From Polynucleobacter sp. UK-Kesae-W10 (lineage in GTDB: Bacteria > Pseudomonadota > Gammaproteobacteria > Burkholderiales > Burkholderiaceae), in assembly GCF_018881575.1 (NCBI RefSeq), contig NZ_JACVQB010000001.1:358986-422985 (forward strand): a DNA stretch of 64,000 nt, given 5' to 3'. Position numbers and translations under genes: made by a program. Positions 1 to 9,344 of the stretch are shown piece by piece. The notes under the pieces are model-generated. The model saw only the letters and a program-made list of their open reading frames with translations, did no database searches and was not told where the DNA came from. Within the stretch, counting starts at the first letter, position 1; every line of letters begins with the position of its first letter.

Positions 1-494
1 AAGGCTTGTGCATTTGCTTTGGCAATATTCAGTGCATCTGCAGATTGGTCTGTAGCAAGAATATTTACATGTGGGGCATCGTAAGCAAGTGCTAGAGCAA
101 TCGCACCAGAACCGGTTCCAAGATCAAGTGCGGTAATCGAAGGATTTTCTCCTGGTAATTTCTTTAGGCGTGAAATTTCGCGCAGTCCAATTTCAACCAG
201 TAGTTCAGTTTCGGGACGAGGGATTAAAACACCTGGGGCTACCTGAAGTTCAATATTATGAAAACCTCTTTTACCAATTAAGTAGGCAATCGGCTGGCCT
301 TCGAGTCTTTTCGCTTCGAGTGCGCGCCATTCTTCAAGTGCATTGGAGCCCAGCTCCATATTATCCCGAGACAACACTGCGGAACGCGGTAATTGGTAAT
401 GTTTATCCAGCACAAAAGCCATTAGCATGCGGGCTTCGTTTGCAGGAAGCGCAGTGTCGCTCAATAAGGAGCGCAGGCTTAAGGCAGTAGTCAT
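1..494 (-). CDS. prmC: Release factor glutamine methyltransferase PrmC (partial, C-terminus outside window)
   Basis: PrmC transfers a methyl group from S-adenosylmethionine to the glutamine of the GGQ motif of RF1 and RF2, which improves peptide release. The visible 164 codons give the N-terminal helical domain (starting MTTALSLRSL), the linker motif LIPRPETELLVE, and the SAM-binding motif I DLGTGSGAIALALA at about residues 126-139. The catalytic NPPY motif would lie beyond base 1 and cannot be checked. The ATG at 494-492 is 5 nt after the prfA stop, so it is co-transcribed with its own substrate gene prfA and with hemA. The gene is cut only by the window edge; no frameshift is seen. Confidence 0.93.
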   Translation of the reverse strand, partial: MTTALSLRSLLSDTALPANEARMLMAFVLDKHYQLPRSAVLSRDNMELGSNALEEWRALEAKRLEGQPIAYLIGKRGFHNIELQVAPGVLIPRPETELLVEIGLREISRLKKLPGENPSITALDLGTGSGAIALALAYDAPHVNILATDQSADALNIAKANAQA

Positions 495-499
495 GAGGC

Positions 500-1579
500 T
501 TAGTTATCGCCTAGGGCGGCTAGTAGCTCAGCTTGGTGTTCGGACGCTAGCGCATTACAAAGATCATCGATATCCCCATCCATCATTGCATCTATCTTGT
601 AGAGCGTGAGATTGATGCGGTGGTCTGTAATGCGACCTTGTGGAAAGTTATAAGTCCGGATGCGGTCACTGCGATCGCCAGATCCAATGAGCGACTTTCG
701 TGTCTGCGCTTCAAGTTGATGTTTTTCACGCTCTCGTGCATCCATAATGCGTGAAACGAGTACCTTCATGGCTTGCTCACGATTGCGATGTTGACTGCGA
801 TCATCCTGACATTCCACTACAGTGCCGGTAGGCAAATGGGTAATACGGACTGCCGAATCAGTTTTATTAATATGTTGTCCGCCTGCACCGGAGGCGCGGA
901 AGGTATCAATCCGCAGTTCTGCAGGATTAATTTTGACCGCCTCAAGTTCATCTGCTTCGGGCATTACTGCAACAGTACAGGCAGAGGTATGAATGCGCCC
1001 TTGAGTCTCGGTTTGAGGAACGCGTTGTACGCGATGACCACCAGATTCAAATTTGAGGCGTGAATAAACCGATTGACCTACCAAGCGTAAGACCACTTCT
1101 TTGTAGCCACCTAAATCAGACTCTGCGGCACTAACAACTTCCACTTTCCAGCCTTGACGCTCTGCAAAGCGGGTATACATTCTGAGTAGATCGCCGGCAA
1201 ATAGGGCGCTCTCGTCCCCGCCAGTCCCTGCCCGTATCTCTAGGAAGACGTTACGTTCGTCATTCTCATCCTTGGGTAATAGGAGCTTTTGTAGTGTGCC
1301 CTCTAGGGCCTCCATGGTGGCAAGCGCTTGCTTTTGCTCTTCATCTGCGAAGTCCTTCATTTCGGGATCTTTGCGCATTTCTTCGGCTGCCTGAGCATCT
1401 GCTTCCGCTTGCTTATAGAGCCCAAACTGTTCAACCACTGTCGCGATGTCGGAATGTTCACGCGTGAGTTTCCGATAGGCATCCATATCTTTGGTTGCCT
1501 CTTCTGAGGTTAAAAGGGAATTAAGTTCGGCTAAGCGCGTGTCTAGATGATCTAGCTTAGCCCGCATGCTGGGCTTCAT
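500..1579 (-). CDS. prfA: Peptide chain release factor 1 (RF1)
   Basis: RF1 reads UAA and UAG in the ribosomal A site and triggers hydrolysis of peptidyl-tRNA. The 359-residue length is normal. The catalytic GGQ lies at residues 233-235 inside [15 protein letters not shown]. The codon-recognition tripeptide is PQT at 188-190 ([10 protein letters not shown]), of the PxT type that defines RF1; RF2 would have SPF. The start ATG at 1579 directly abuts the hemA stop and the next gene is prmC, which modifies this protein, so hemA-prfA-prmC is one transcription unit, an order common in beta- and gammaproteobacteria. Confidence 0.98.
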   Translation of the reverse strand: MKPSMRAKLDHLDTRLAELNSLLTSEEATKDMDAYRKLTREHSDIATVVEQFGLYKQAEADAQAAEEMRKDPEMKDFADEEQKQALATMEALEGTLQKLLLPKDENDERNVFLEIRAGTGGDESALFAGDLLRMYTRFAERQGWKVEVVSAAESDLGGYKEVVLRLVGQSVYSRLKFESGGHRVQRVPQTETQGRIHTSACTVAVMPEADELEAVKINPAELRIDTFRASGAGGQHINKTDSAVRITHLPTGTVVECQDDRSQHRNREQAMKVLVSRIMDAREREKHQLEAQTRKSLIGSGDRSDRIRTYNFPQGRITDHRINLTLYKIDAMMDGDIDDLCNALASEHQAELLAALGDN

Positions 1580-2896
1580 CTAATGATCTTCTGGCTTGGT
1601 ATGTGAGGCGAATAGTTTTGGCAAAAGCTTGATTAAAGCATCACGCTCAGCACCATTGGAATGTTGCAATGCATGTAAGGACCCATGCAGAAATTTATTG
1701 GTTAATCCCTGGGCCATGGCATTTAATACTTCTTGAGGATCATCGCCGCGCATTAAGCGCTTCATGGCGCGTTCGAGTTCAAGTTGTCTTAAACGCTCAC
1801 CTTGTTGTTGAATATCTTGAATGATTGGAACGGCGTTGCGTCCTTGCATCCAATGCATAAAATTTCCAACACGATCTTCAATGATGGCCTCGGCCTGACT
1901 AACAGCAGCTTGACGTAAATTGGCGCCCGTTTGAATCATGACGCCTAAATCATCTACCGTATAGAGATAGACATCATCTAATCTAGAGATTTCTGGTTCG
2001 AAGTCGCGCGGCACCGCTAGATCAATCATCACCATCGGCTTATGACGGCGCTGCTTGAGGGCGCTCTCTACCATGCCAAGACCAATAATGGGCAATGAGG
2101 AGGCGGTGCTGGAGACGATGATGTCAAATTCATGCAGGCGTCCAGGAAGCTCGGATAACTTAAAGGATTCTGCCTGGACATCTTGTACCGAAATTGAGTC
2201 TGCAAGCTCCTGACCACGCTCAATAGTGCGGTTCGCAATCGCTACATTCTTAGGCTTACGGGCAACAAAATGCGTGGCGCATAAGGTAATCATTTCGCCG
2301 GCGCCGATAAACAAAATTTTCTGATCTGAAATTTTTTCGAAAATGCGTTCTGAAAGTCGCACCGATGCAGCCGCCATTGAAATAGAGTGCGCACCAATTT
2401 CAGTGGTGCCGCGCACTTCTTTTGCAACAGCAAAAGTTTTTTGAAACAGTTGATTGAGATAGGTGCCCAGAACGCCTGCATCATTTGCGGTACGCACGGC
2501 ATCTTTCATTTGCCCTAAGATTTGGGTTTCACCGATAACCATTGAATCTAAACCGCAGGCAACTCTAAAAGCATGGCGCACTGCATCCGATTGCGGTAGT
2601 GAGTAGATGTGTGGTTGGAGGCTGCTAGGGGCTAGTTGTTGTGTTTTAGCCAACCAATCAAAGGTAGCCTCATGCAATATGCCAGCAGCATTAGCGTCGT
2701 TTGCTGCGCAATAGACTTCCGTGCGATTGCAGGTAGACAGGATGGTTGCTTCAGGCAGGCCGGATTGATTCGCTCCAAGCAAATGCTGGCGAAGATCGTG
2801 CAACGCTTCTTGAAGAAATTCAGGATCAAAGGCGACCTTTTCCCGAATGGCGACCGGCGCTGTGTGATGATTGATGCCGAGTGTCAACAACTTCAT
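1580..2896 (-). CDS. hemA: Glutamyl-tRNA reductase
   Basis: HemA reduces glutamyl-tRNA(Glu) to glutamate-1-semialdehyde with NADPH, the first committed step of C5-pathway tetrapyrrole synthesis. The catalytic cysteine is C56 in [11 protein letters not shown], followed by the conserved [15 protein letters not shown] and the nucleotide-binding IGAGEM segment; the C-terminal dimerisation domain is complete (438 residues). The frame stays open 51 codons further upstream, but the family N-terminus [14 protein letters not shown] fixes the start at the ATG at 2896-2894. The gene is divergent from a small membrane protein gene. It heads hemA-prfA-prmC, so heme synthesis and translation termination share a transcript. 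Confidence 0.97.
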   Translation of the reverse strand: MKLLTLGINHHTAPVAIREKVAFDPEFLQEALHDLRQHLLGANQSGLPEATILSTCNRTEVYCAANDANAAGILHEATFDWLAKTQQLAPSSLQPHIYSLPQSDAVRHAFRVACGLDSMVIGETQILGQMKDAVRTANDAGVLGTYLNQLFQKTFAVAKEVRGTTEIGAHSISMAAASVRLSERIFEKISDQKILFIGAGEMITLCATHFVARKPKNVAIANRTIERGQELADSISVQDVQAESFKLSELPGRLHEFDIIVSSTASSLPIIGLGMVESALKQRRHKPMVMIDLAVPRDFEPEISRLDDVYLYTVDDLGVMIQTGANLRQAAVSQAEAIIEDRVGNFMHWMQGRNAVPIIQDIQQQGERLRQLELERAMKRLMRGDDPQEVLNAMAQGLTNKFLHGSLHALQHSNGAERDALIKLLPKLFASHTKPEDH

Positions 2897-2939
2897 AATG
2901 GTGATTATAGATTTGATGACAGCACTAATGGGGGTAAGA

Positions 2940-3194
2940 ATGGGGTTTTTAGCTTTTCTGCTAATTGGGGGTGGATCTGGGGCGTCAGCCTGGATGCTAT
3001 ATCCCGCCCGCCCCAAGGGCCCCAATAGCTGGGGCTTAGCAATGGCCATATTCCTTGGCTTCCTCGCCGCGGCAGCGAGCTCGTATTTAGGGCAATTTTC
3101 TGGCTTTTTTCAGTCTGGCCAAATGCTGGAGTGGATAAGTGCTGTTTTGGCCTCCTGCCTCGCTGGGTGTATTTACACCGCTTTAGTCAAATAG
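2940..3194 (+). CDS. Small three-helix membrane protein, unknown function
   Basis: I do not recognise this 84-residue protein with certainty. It has three hydrophobic segments, beginning at [15 protein letters not shown], at [19 protein letters not shown] and at [18 protein letters not shown], joined by short loops. That layout resembles the small YeaQ/YmgE (GlsB) type of inner-membrane proteins, but this is only a resemblance. The ATG at 2940 was chosen because GGGGGTAAG sits 4 nt upstream; in-frame ATGs at 2898, 2916 and 2928 are possible and would bring the start to within 1 nt of the divergent hemA start. The 3' end overlaps the convergent ung gene by 12 nt. Confidence 0.6.
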   Translation: MGFLAFLLIGGGSGASAWMLYPARPKGPNSWGLAMAIFLGFLAAAASSYLGQFSGFFQSGQMLEWISAVLASCLAGCIYTALVK

Positions 3195-3956
3195 CTTTTT
3201 TTGTAGCGCTACCTCTGCAGTATTAGAGCGGGAGGACACCCATGCAATAGCGGGCTGCCCGCGGCTAGTGAGCCATTTATTGGTTTTGGTGAAGTGCCTG
3301 CAGCTATCACTGCCTCCCGGCAGCAAAAATGGCCGCTCGGTTTTATAGACTCCCAGTCCAGAAGGGTGTGAAGATTGCAGAATCAGCTGATCTTGCCCTG
3401 CTTCGATGAGCGGGAGTTTGGATTGTGCATGGCCTCCCCAAAGCATCCATACGAGTGATTTTTTTTCCCGAGCTAAACCAGAAATCAAAGAGTCAATCAG
3501 ACTTTTCCATCCTAGGTTTGCATGGCTTCCTGCTTCACCCAGTTTGACGCTTAATGCCGTATTGAGTAGTAATACTCCCTGTTCAGCCCAGCTATGGAGA
3601 TCGCCGTTGGATAGTGCCCCAAACCCTTCTAGTGCAAGAGCTTTGCTGATATTGCGTAGTGAACTTGGAAACTGTCGAGAACTGATAGAGATATTGTCAG
3701 GAATAGAAAATGCCAAACCCTGCGCCAGTCCGGGCGAGTGATAGGGGTCTTGACCAAGAATGACAACCTTGACTGAGCGAACAGGAGTTAGCGCTAGAGC
3801 CTTAAAGAAATTTTTTGGCTCCGGGGCAATTTCTGTAGAGTGCGTTAAAACTGTTTGAATATTTTTTTCTAAGACATTCCAGGCGGCTGATTCAAAGTAG
3901 CTGCCTAATAATTGACGCCAGTCTTGTGGAATGTCTTCTTGAGAAAAAGCGTCCAT
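3183..3956 (-). CDS. ung: Uracil-DNA glycosylase (family 1)
   Basis: Ung removes uracil from DNA to start base-excision repair. The water-activating motif GQDPYH (catalytic D70) is followed by SPGLAQGLAFS, and LLLNTALSVKLGEAGSH matches the family LLLNxxLTV segment. The minor-groove loop reads HPSGLGVYK where many family members have HPSPLS, and a short extension follows before CRHF. ATG at 3956 is preferred over the TTG one codon upstream. The gene lies just after the M61 peptidase stop (9 nt) on the same strand, and its 3' end overlaps the convergent small membrane protein gene. Confidence 0.94.
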   Translation of the reverse strand: MDAFSQEDIPQDWRQLLGSYFESAAWNVLEKNIQTVLTHSTEIAPEPKNFFKALALTPVRSVKVVILGQDPYHSPGLAQGLAFSIPDNISISSRQFPSSLRNISKALALEGFGALSNGDLHSWAEQGVLLLNTALSVKLGEAGSHANLGWKSLIDSLISGLAREKKSLVWMLWGGHAQSKLPLIEAGQDQLILQSSHPSGLGVYKTERPFLLPGGSDSCRHFTKTNKWLTSRGQPAIAWVSSRSNTAEVALQKKLFD

Positions 3957-3965
3957 CAAAAAGTG

Positions 3966-5750
3966 TTAGCCATTGCTCGGACTAAGTTCGTATTGAGTAG
4001 GTAGCTGTGATGGCTCAAGGCGCAAAATGCGTTCATGCTCTAGATCATCGCGAAAGAAGCTGATTGCAATGGCTTGGCCCTCTGAAAGGCGTCCTAGGGT
4101 CTGGTCCCATAGCGCACTCGTAACCCGTTGTCCATTGATGCTGGCCAAAAGATCGCCAGGAGCCAGGCCTGCCGCTTGGGCTGCGCCACCATCAAGTACA
4201 TGGCTTACTTTTAGCCAACCATGGGCGTCCACATGGCGCATACCCATTTGCAGCTTGGTTTTTTCTAACCCGCTAGCGCGCTTTGGTTTTACAGAGACCA
4301 CTTTAGAGCCAATCCATTTTTGAATTGGAATATCTTCAGTTCCAAATAGGTAGCGTAATTTCATATCAGACCAAGTTTTGGCAAATTCGCCACCCATTAA
4401 CTCGACTATCAAATCATCTAAACCATTCTCAGCAATGCCATTCATCGTCACGCCATGTTGATTCCAAATTAAGCGCATCAGATCGTCTAACGATTTTTTA
4501 TTTTTAGAGAAGGCGCGAATTTGTAAATCGAGCCCCAAGGCTAGCAGCGCGCCCTTGCCGTAATAGCTGACAACAGCGTTGGGAGTGTTCTCATCAGCCT
4601 GGTAATACTTTGTCCAGGCATCAAAAGAGCTGTCTGCCAAACTTTGCTTTTGCCTGCCAGGACCGCGCAAAATAGCATTCCAATTATTGGCAACCAATTT
4701 GAGATAAGCGCCTAAATCAATGCGTTTGCTACGGAATAGTTGCAGGTCGTCGTAATAACTGGTGAATCCTTCAAATAGCCAAAGTAGTCGCGTGAGATTG
4801 CGATTTTGAAGGTCGTAGGGCTGAAATGCTTTTGGCAAAATCCGCTTGACCAGCCACGCATGAAAGTATTCGTGGCTACATAGCCCAAGAAATTCTCGAT
4901 AAGCAGACTCTTCAAACAAAACCTGATTTTGTGGAATTTGATCGCGACGACAAAGTAAGGCGGTACTATCGCGATGTTCTAAGCCTCCATAACCATTTGA
5001 GACTGCATTGACTAGAAAAAGATAGTGTTGAAAAGGGGCGGACTTAGACTTTGGTTCAAATAAATTGATTGTGCTGGTACAGATAGCTTGTAAGTCATTG
5101 GCAAGGCGTGCAGCATCAATGGGGTGAATGCACCCTTGAATAGCCATGCTATGAGGCACCTCATTAGCGGTCCAGCGCACTATCTGAAACTCACCGATAG
5201 CGACCGGATGATCTAGTAAATCAGCATAATTTTGCGCCAGGTAAAAACCAAAGCCATTTGCATCAACTTTGACTTCTCGCAGCGTAGTTTGAACAGACCA
5301 ATGTTGAGCAAAACCATCTTCTGGTTTAGCCAAGGCTAGTGAGCAGGGAATATCTTCTTGTCCCTTGACCGCTAAACACAAGCTGCTGGCGTTGAAGAAT
5401 GCACGTTCAGTATCTAGGTAGGCAGCGCGTACTGAAGAGTCAAAGGCGTATACCGTTATTACGATAGCTACGGCACCTTCATGCTTTGGGAGGCGCCACT
5501 GATTGTTATCAATCCGCTCAAGCGTAAGTTTTTTCTTGGCGCCATCAGCAGTGCGAGCTTCAATGGATTCAATATGTTTTGAAAAATCTCGAATCAGATA
5601 ACTTCCTGGAATCCAAGCAGGCATTTGCAGGATCTGGCCATTGGGGTCTGGATTAGCGATATGCAGTTTTACTTGGAAGCGATGGCCGTGGAGATCTTTT
5701 GGCCAAACGGTGTACTGGATTGCTGGAAGATCAGAGATATTCATAGTCAT
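3966..5750 (-). CDS. M61 family metallopeptidase with PDZ domain
   Basis: This is a 594-residue gluzincin-type aminopeptidase related to Sphingomonas glycyl aminopeptidase. An N-terminal beta-rich domain (about 1-240) is followed by the catalytic domain with the zinc motif HEYFH at 293-297 inside SHEYFHAW and a downstream Glu-containing helix (LLWLFEGFTSYYDD). A PDZ domain occupies about residues 505-575 (HGWLKVSHVL, GLAPGDLLASINGQRV). No convincing signal peptide is visible, so location is uncertain. Substrate is unknown. The ATG overlaps the dsbC stop in a TAATG arrangement, so it is translated from the FAD hydroxylase-dsbC operon. Confidence 0.9.
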   Translation of the reverse strand: MTMNISDLPAIQYTVWPKDLHGHRFQVKLHIANPDPNGQILQMPAWIPGSYLIRDFSKHIESIEARTADGAKKKLTLERIDNNQWRLPKHEGAVAIVITVYAFDSSVRAAYLDTERAFFNASSLCLAVKGQEDIPCSLALAKPEDGFAQHWSVQTTLREVKVDANGFGFYLAQNYADLLDHPVAIGEFQIVRWTANEVPHSMAIQGCIHPIDAARLANDLQAICTSTINLFEPKSKSAPFQHYLFLVNAVSNGYGGLEHRDSTALLCRRDQIPQNQVLFEESAYREFLGLCSHEYFHAWLVKRILPKAFQPYDLQNRNLTRLLWLFEGFTSYYDDLQLFRSKRIDLGAYLKLVANNWNAILRGPGRQKQSLADSSFDAWTKYYQADENTPNAVVSYYGKGALLALGLDLQIRAFSKNKKSLDDLMRLIWNQHGVTMNGIAENGLDDLIVELMGGEFAKTWSDMKLRYLFGTEDIPIQKWIGSKVVSVKPKRASGLEKTKLQMGMRHVDAHGWLKVSHVLDGGAAQAAGLAPGDLLASINGQRVTSALWDQTLGRLSEGQAIAISFFRDDLEHERILRLEPSQLPTQYELSPSNG

Positions 5751-6466
5751 TACTTCAGAGAATTCAATTTCTTTTCAATATCAGTAATTTGAACCGCACC
5801 AGGGAAGCGACTGCCATCTGTAAAGAAGATGGTGGGGGTGCCGGTGATGCCATAGCTTTTGGCGGTAGTCAGATTTTTATCCAAAGGGTTGCTGCAGTCC
5901 GTTTTTCCGCTGGGACTTATACCGTTGACCATCCAATCAATATAAGCCTTATAGGGTTCTGGTGAGCACCAAATTTGTTTGGCTTTTTGTGCTGAATCAG
6001 GGGATAGGATGGGAATGAGATAGGTGTAGATTGTCACGTTATCCAGCTGCTGTAAGGATTTTTCAAGTCGCTTGCAGTAACCGCAATTAGGGTCGGAGAA
6101 GATCGCCAATTGACGGCTGCCATTACCGCGTACGTTCTTGATGGCGTTGGCTTGATTGAGGTCACTCCATTTAATGCGATTGAGATCAGATTGTCTTTGC
6201 TCGGTTATGTTTTTGCCTGTTGAAAGCTCAATGATTTCGCCTTGAATGAGATATTTTCCAGCGCTATCCGTATAAAAAATCTCGTTGCCAACCAATATCT
6301 CATATAGGCCGGCAACTGGTGCTGGAGAAACGCTGCGCACTTTTGCATTTGCCCCCAATTTTTTCTGAATATCATTCTTTAGTTGTTGCTCTGATTGGGA
6401 GTGTGCTAAGCCTGAAAAAATGAGGCCAGCACTCATCAGGAAAACGACAGATAAAAATTTAGTCAA
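5750..6466 (-). CDS. dsbC: Thiol:disulfide interchange protein DsbC
   Basis: DsbC is the periplasmic dimeric disulfide isomerase that corrects wrong disulfide bonds. The protein has a signal peptide (residues 1-23, ending GLAHS), an N-terminal dimerisation domain, and a thioredoxin fold with the active site CGYC at 128-131 and the cis-proline loop TGTPTIF. A second cysteine pair (about 167 and 190) matches the structural disulfide of DsbC. The start is TTG at 6466, decided by AGGAGA placed 8 nt upstream and by the need for a full signal peptide; the first in-frame ATG (6436) would destroy it. It overlaps the upstream FAD hydroxylase by 8 nt. Confidence 0.93.
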   Translation of the reverse strand: MTKFLSVVFLMSAGLIFSGLAHSQSEQQLKNDIQKKLGANAKVRSVSPAPVAGLYEILVGNEIFYTDSAGKYLIQGEIIELSTGKNITEQRQSDLNRIKWSDLNQANAIKNVRGNGSRQLAIFSDPNCGYCKRLEKSLQQLDNVTIYTYLIPILSPDSAQKAKQIWCSPEPYKAYIDWMVNGISPSGKTDCSNPLDKNLTTAKSYGITGTPTIFFTDGSRFPGAVQITDIEKKLNSLK

Positions 6467-7733
6467 AATGTATTTCTCCTAGAGCGCGTTCAATCAGGCG
6501 CTGTTTAATAAAGTGACTCTTATTTACTAGTCCTAAGCCCCAATTGCGCAACTGCTTTTCCGTGCTGCTATTGCCGGAAAATAATTTCTTTAATTTATCG
6601 GTAACCCACAGCAAAGCGCTAGTATCTCCTTGGCGTTGGCGTTCATAACGACGCAAGAGCTTTTGATCATTGAGGGTGCGGAAGGATTCACGCTTACCGA
6701 TGATATTGAGTAATACAGAGACGTCACGCAGGCCTAAGTTCAGACCTTGCCCAGCTAAAGGATGCATGACATGTGCGGCATCTCCAATCAGTGCAACTTG
6801 GGGGTTTTCTGCGGGACCAATGAAGCGAGTGGCTCGAATTTTTCTGAGCGGAAAGGCGGCGGGAGTCGAGTTAAGCGTGAGTTCGCCCAGTTGTTTGGGG
6901 ATAGCGCCATTGGCAATCGACATAAATCGATCTGACCATTGCGATGGCGTCAGAGACAGAAGCTCTGCTGCATGCTCTGGAGAGGTTGACCACACCATTG
7001 AGACTTGTTGATTGGGCAACGGCAACATGGCAACAATATCGCCACCCGGCAAGAACCACTGAAAAGCAGTCTCTAGATGTGGATAGGTGCAATGCCAATT
7101 TGCAACAACCGCATTTTGCTCATAGCTTTCTTCGCTGGCAGTAATGCCAATTGCAGAACGTATAGGTGAATTTGCTCCATCTGCTGCAATAACCAGTTGT
7201 GCATGAATCGAGAGACCGCTTTTTAAAAGCACGGTGCTTACCGTGTCACTTACTTCAATTTTTTCAACAACATCACTGAGTCGCTCAAGTTTGTTTTGAA
7301 AACGGGAGGCTTGATCAAGGGTGTGCTCAATTAAGTTAGATTCACCAATCCAAGCCAGTTGTGGTGTTCCTGCTTCAAATGCGGATAGATGTAGTTGGTC
7401 ATGCTGTTCACCGCGATCGCCATAAATTCGCATATCTCGCACTACTTGTAGGCGACTATGGTCAAGGGCATCCCAAATTTGTAAATGGGCTAGTAATTTT
7501 TGGGTGCTTGGAGAAAAGGCGTAAATCCTTTGGCCCCACTGAGATCCTTGGGGTGTGGGGACTATAGCCCCTAATTCAGGGGCAATTTCCAGGGTTTGGA
7601 GGCCTAATTGGGCTAGGCCTAGTGCACAAGCCTTACCAGCAATGCCTCCGCCGATGACAAGGACATCCACCGAGCAGCTGTGGGCGGGTTTTGTGGGGTG
7701 CTGCGGTAAATGATTTTGGTGGGCTTCTGACAT
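6459..7733 (-). CDS. UbiH/UbiF/COQ6-family FAD-dependent hydroxylase
   Basis: This is a flavin monooxygenase of the family that hydroxylates the ubiquinone ring. Visible motifs are the FAD-binding VLVIGGGIAG near residues 25-34, LVIAADGANSPIR (the DG motif), and GDAAHVMHPLAGQGLNLGLRD, the UbiH/COQ6 signature. At 424 residues it is slightly longer than the 390-410 usual for the family because of about 20 extra N-terminal residues. Which ring position (C1, C5 or C6) it hydroxylates cannot be told from sequence; coq7 elsewhere in the window covers the DMQ step. It is first in the operon with dsbC and the M61 peptidase and divergent from ychF across 40 nt. Confidence 0.88.
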   Translation of the reverse strand: MSEAHQNHLPQHPTKPAHSCSVDVLVIGGGIAGKACALGLAQLGLQTLEIAPELGAIVPTPQGSQWGQRIYAFSPSTQKLLAHLQIWDALDHSRLQVVRDMRIYGDRGEQHDQLHLSAFEAGTPQLAWIGESNLIEHTLDQASRFQNKLERLSDVVEKIEVSDTVSTVLLKSGLSIHAQLVIAADGANSPIRSAIGITASEESYEQNAVVANWHCTYPHLETAFQWFLPGGDIVAMLPLPNQQVSMVWSTSPEHAAELLSLTPSQWSDRFMSIANGAIPKQLGELTLNSTPAAFPLRKIRATRFIGPAENPQVALIGDAAHVMHPLAGQGLNLGLRDVSVLLNIIGKRESFRTLNDQKLLRRYERQRQGDTSALLWVTDKLKKLFSGNSSTEKQLRNWGLGLVNKSHFIKQRLIERALGEIHFD

Positions 7734-7773
7734 AACTCGATGATATCGAAACCTGCCCCTTTACAATATCGCT

Positions 7774-8868
7774 ATGTCTTTGAAATGTGGCATCGTCGGC
7801 CTGCCTAACGTCGGCAAATCTACCCTCTTTAATGCGCTTACCAAAGCTGGAATCGCGGCGGAAAACTACCCTTTCTGCACGATCGAGCCAAATGTGGGCG
7901 TGGTTGAGGTTCCTGACCCTCGATTGGCGGCCTTGGCCGAGATCGTGAAGCCGGAGCGCATCCTGCCAGCAGCAGTTGAATTTGTTGATATTGCTGGTTT
8001 GGTCGCTGGTGCTTCCAAAGGGGAGGGCTTGGGAAATCAATTCTTGGCCAATATCCGAGAAACGGATGCCATTACGCATGTGGTGCGTTGCTTTGAGGAT
8101 CCGAATGTGATTCACGTAGCAGGCAAGATTGATCCGATTGCTGATATTGGTGTGATCGATACAGAGTTAGCTCTTTCGGATTTAGCGACTGTAGAGAAAA
8201 CACTCAATCGCTCAAGTAAGGCCGCTAAGTCTGGCAACGATAAAGAAGCTGCAGCTCTGGTAGCGGTGTTAACCAAAGTACAGGCGCACTTAGATTCGGC
8301 ATTGCCGGTGCGTAGCTTAGATTTAAGCGATGATGAAAAACTCCTCATCAAGCCCTTATGTTTAATTACTGCTAAGCCTGCGATGTATGTTGCAAACGTG
8401 AAGGAAGATGGTTTTGAAAACAATCCACACCTTGATGCGGTAAAGCAGCATGCAGCCAAAGAAAAAGCCCCAGTAGTAGCGGTATGCGCAGCTATTGAGG
8501 CAGAAATCGCCGATTTAGATGAGGCTGATAAAACCGAGTTCTTAGCGGATCTAGGGATGGCCGAACCTGGTTTAGATCGCGTGATTCGTGCTGGCTATGC
8601 TTTGTTGGGCCTACACACCTACTTCACGGCCGGCGTTAAAGAAGTGCGCGCTTGGACGATTCACCAAGGTGATACTGCCCCTCAGGCCGCTGGTGTTATT
8701 CATACTGATTTTGAGCGTGGATTTATTCGTGCCCAAACCATTTCTTATGATGACTTCATTCAGTTTAAAGGCGAGTCAGGCGCTAAAGAAGCCGGCAAGA
8801 TGAGAGCCGAGGGAAAAGAGTACGTCGTGAAAGATGGAGACGTCTTGAACTTCTTGTTTAATGTCTAA
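7774..8868 (+). CDS. ychF: Redox-regulated ATPase YchF (Ola1/EngD)
   Basis: YchF is an Obg-family P-loop protein that prefers ATP and binds ribosomes; it is implicated in stress responses. The P-loop GLPNVGKST is at residues 9-17 and the G3 segment is [17 protein letters not shown]. The G4 position reads NVKE (208-211) instead of the GTPase NKxD, which is the hallmark of the ATP-specific YchF branch. The C-terminal TGS domain ends [11 protein letters not shown]. The 364-residue length is standard. The gene is monocistronic, bounded upstream by a 40-nt divergent promoter region and downstream by a strong terminator. Confidence 0.97.
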   Translation: MSLKCGIVGLPNVGKSTLFNALTKAGIAAENYPFCTIEPNVGVVEVPDPRLAALAEIVKPERILPAAVEFVDIAGLVAGASKGEGLGNQFLANIRETDAITHVVRCFEDPNVIHVAGKIDPIADIGVIDTELALSDLATVEKTLNRSSKAAKSGNDKEAAALVAVLTKVQAHLDSALPVRSLDLSDDEKLLIKPLCLITAKPAMYVANVKEDGFENNPHLDAVKQHAAKEKAPVVAVCAAIEAEIADLDEADKTEFLADLGMAEPGLDRVIRAGYALLGLHTYFTAGVKEVRAWTIHQGDTAPQAAGVIHTDFERGFIRAQTISYDDFIQFKGESGAKEAGKMRAEGKEYVVKDGDVLNFLFNV

Positions 8869-8892
8869 AGATATCTTCTTTTCGGTTCAAAA

Positions 8893-8925
8893 TAAAAAAG
8901 CCCTCATTAAAGGGCTTTTTTATTA
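8893..8925. terminator. Bidirectional intrinsic terminator after ychF
   Basis: The inverted repeat AAAAAAGCCCT / AGGGCTTTTTT with loop CATTAA has an A-run on its left and a T-run on its right. It can therefore end both the ychF transcript and the convergent winged-helix regulator transcript. Confidence 0.93.
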
Positions 8926-8943
8926 TTCAAGCTGAGGTATTAC

Positions 8944-9303
8944 TCAAGCGATTTTTGCTGCCTTCTCTAGGCACTTAGAAATCTCTTCATAGCGCTTAAT
9001 GGCGAGCTTGGTTGGAAGCACTTGTTTTTTTCGTCCATCAATATTGCTCGCCATTTTGATGTAGCCCATGGCGCTTAGATTTTTGAGGCGTCCATGTAAA
9101 GTGGCTTGGGAGCCCAGTTCAGCCAGTGCAATTAAATCGCCAACCAAGACGGTTTGTCCTGCATCTGCACAAGTCACAATGCGGTTTAAAAGACTCTCTT
9201 CAATAGAGTCGAGTTTCTTACCGGGGTTAATTCGATCCAGTGCGTCGATCAAATTGAGAAACCGTAAATAGGGGGATTGCTTAGTGGTAGGCATATCTTT
9301 CAT
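8944..9303 (-). CDS. Small winged helix-turn-helix transcriptional regulator
   Basis: This 119-residue protein looks like a stand-alone MarR-like winged helix. The segment VGDLIALAELGSQATLHGRLKNLSAMGYIKM (about residues 54-84) has the helix-turn-helix layout with a recognition helix after GSQATLHGRL, and GRKKQVLPTKLAIKRYEE is a basic wing followed by a C-terminal helix. No ligand-binding domain is present. The start may be ATG 9303 or ATG 9294; the second has a weak GAAAG upstream. The promoter carries a perfect FNR-type box at the activator position and a dyad over the start point, so oxygen-linked activation and autoregulation are plausible. Target genes are unknown. Confidence 0.8.
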   Translation of the reverse strand: MKDMPTTKQSPYLRFLNLIDALDRINPGKKLDSIEESLLNRIVTCADAGQTVLVGDLIALAELGSQATLHGRLKNLSAMGYIKMASNIDGRKKQVLPTKLAIKRYEEISKCLEKAAKIA

Positions 9304-9324
9304 TATAGATATTGCGGCTTATTA

Positions 9325-9340
9325 TTAGCCATAGGGCTAA
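9325..9340. promoter_or_regulatory. Dyad over the predicted start point of the wHTH regulator gene
   Basis: TTAGCC-ATAG-GGCTAA is a perfect 6-bp inverted repeat. It covers the predicted transcription start at about 9338, a position typical of a repressor operator. Autoregulation by the adjacent winged-helix protein is an inference. Confidence 0.45.
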
Positions 9341-9344
9341 TGCT

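Noticed and set aside
2897-3049. In-frame N-terminal extension of hemA by 51 codons
   Set aside because: The family N-terminus [14 protein letters not shown] starts at 2896, and the extension overlaps the better-supported divergent small membrane protein gene.
7633-8115. 160-codon open frame antisense to the start of ychF and spanning the divergent promoter
   Set aside because: It overlaps two clearly real genes on both sides and has no family features; it is a shadow frame.
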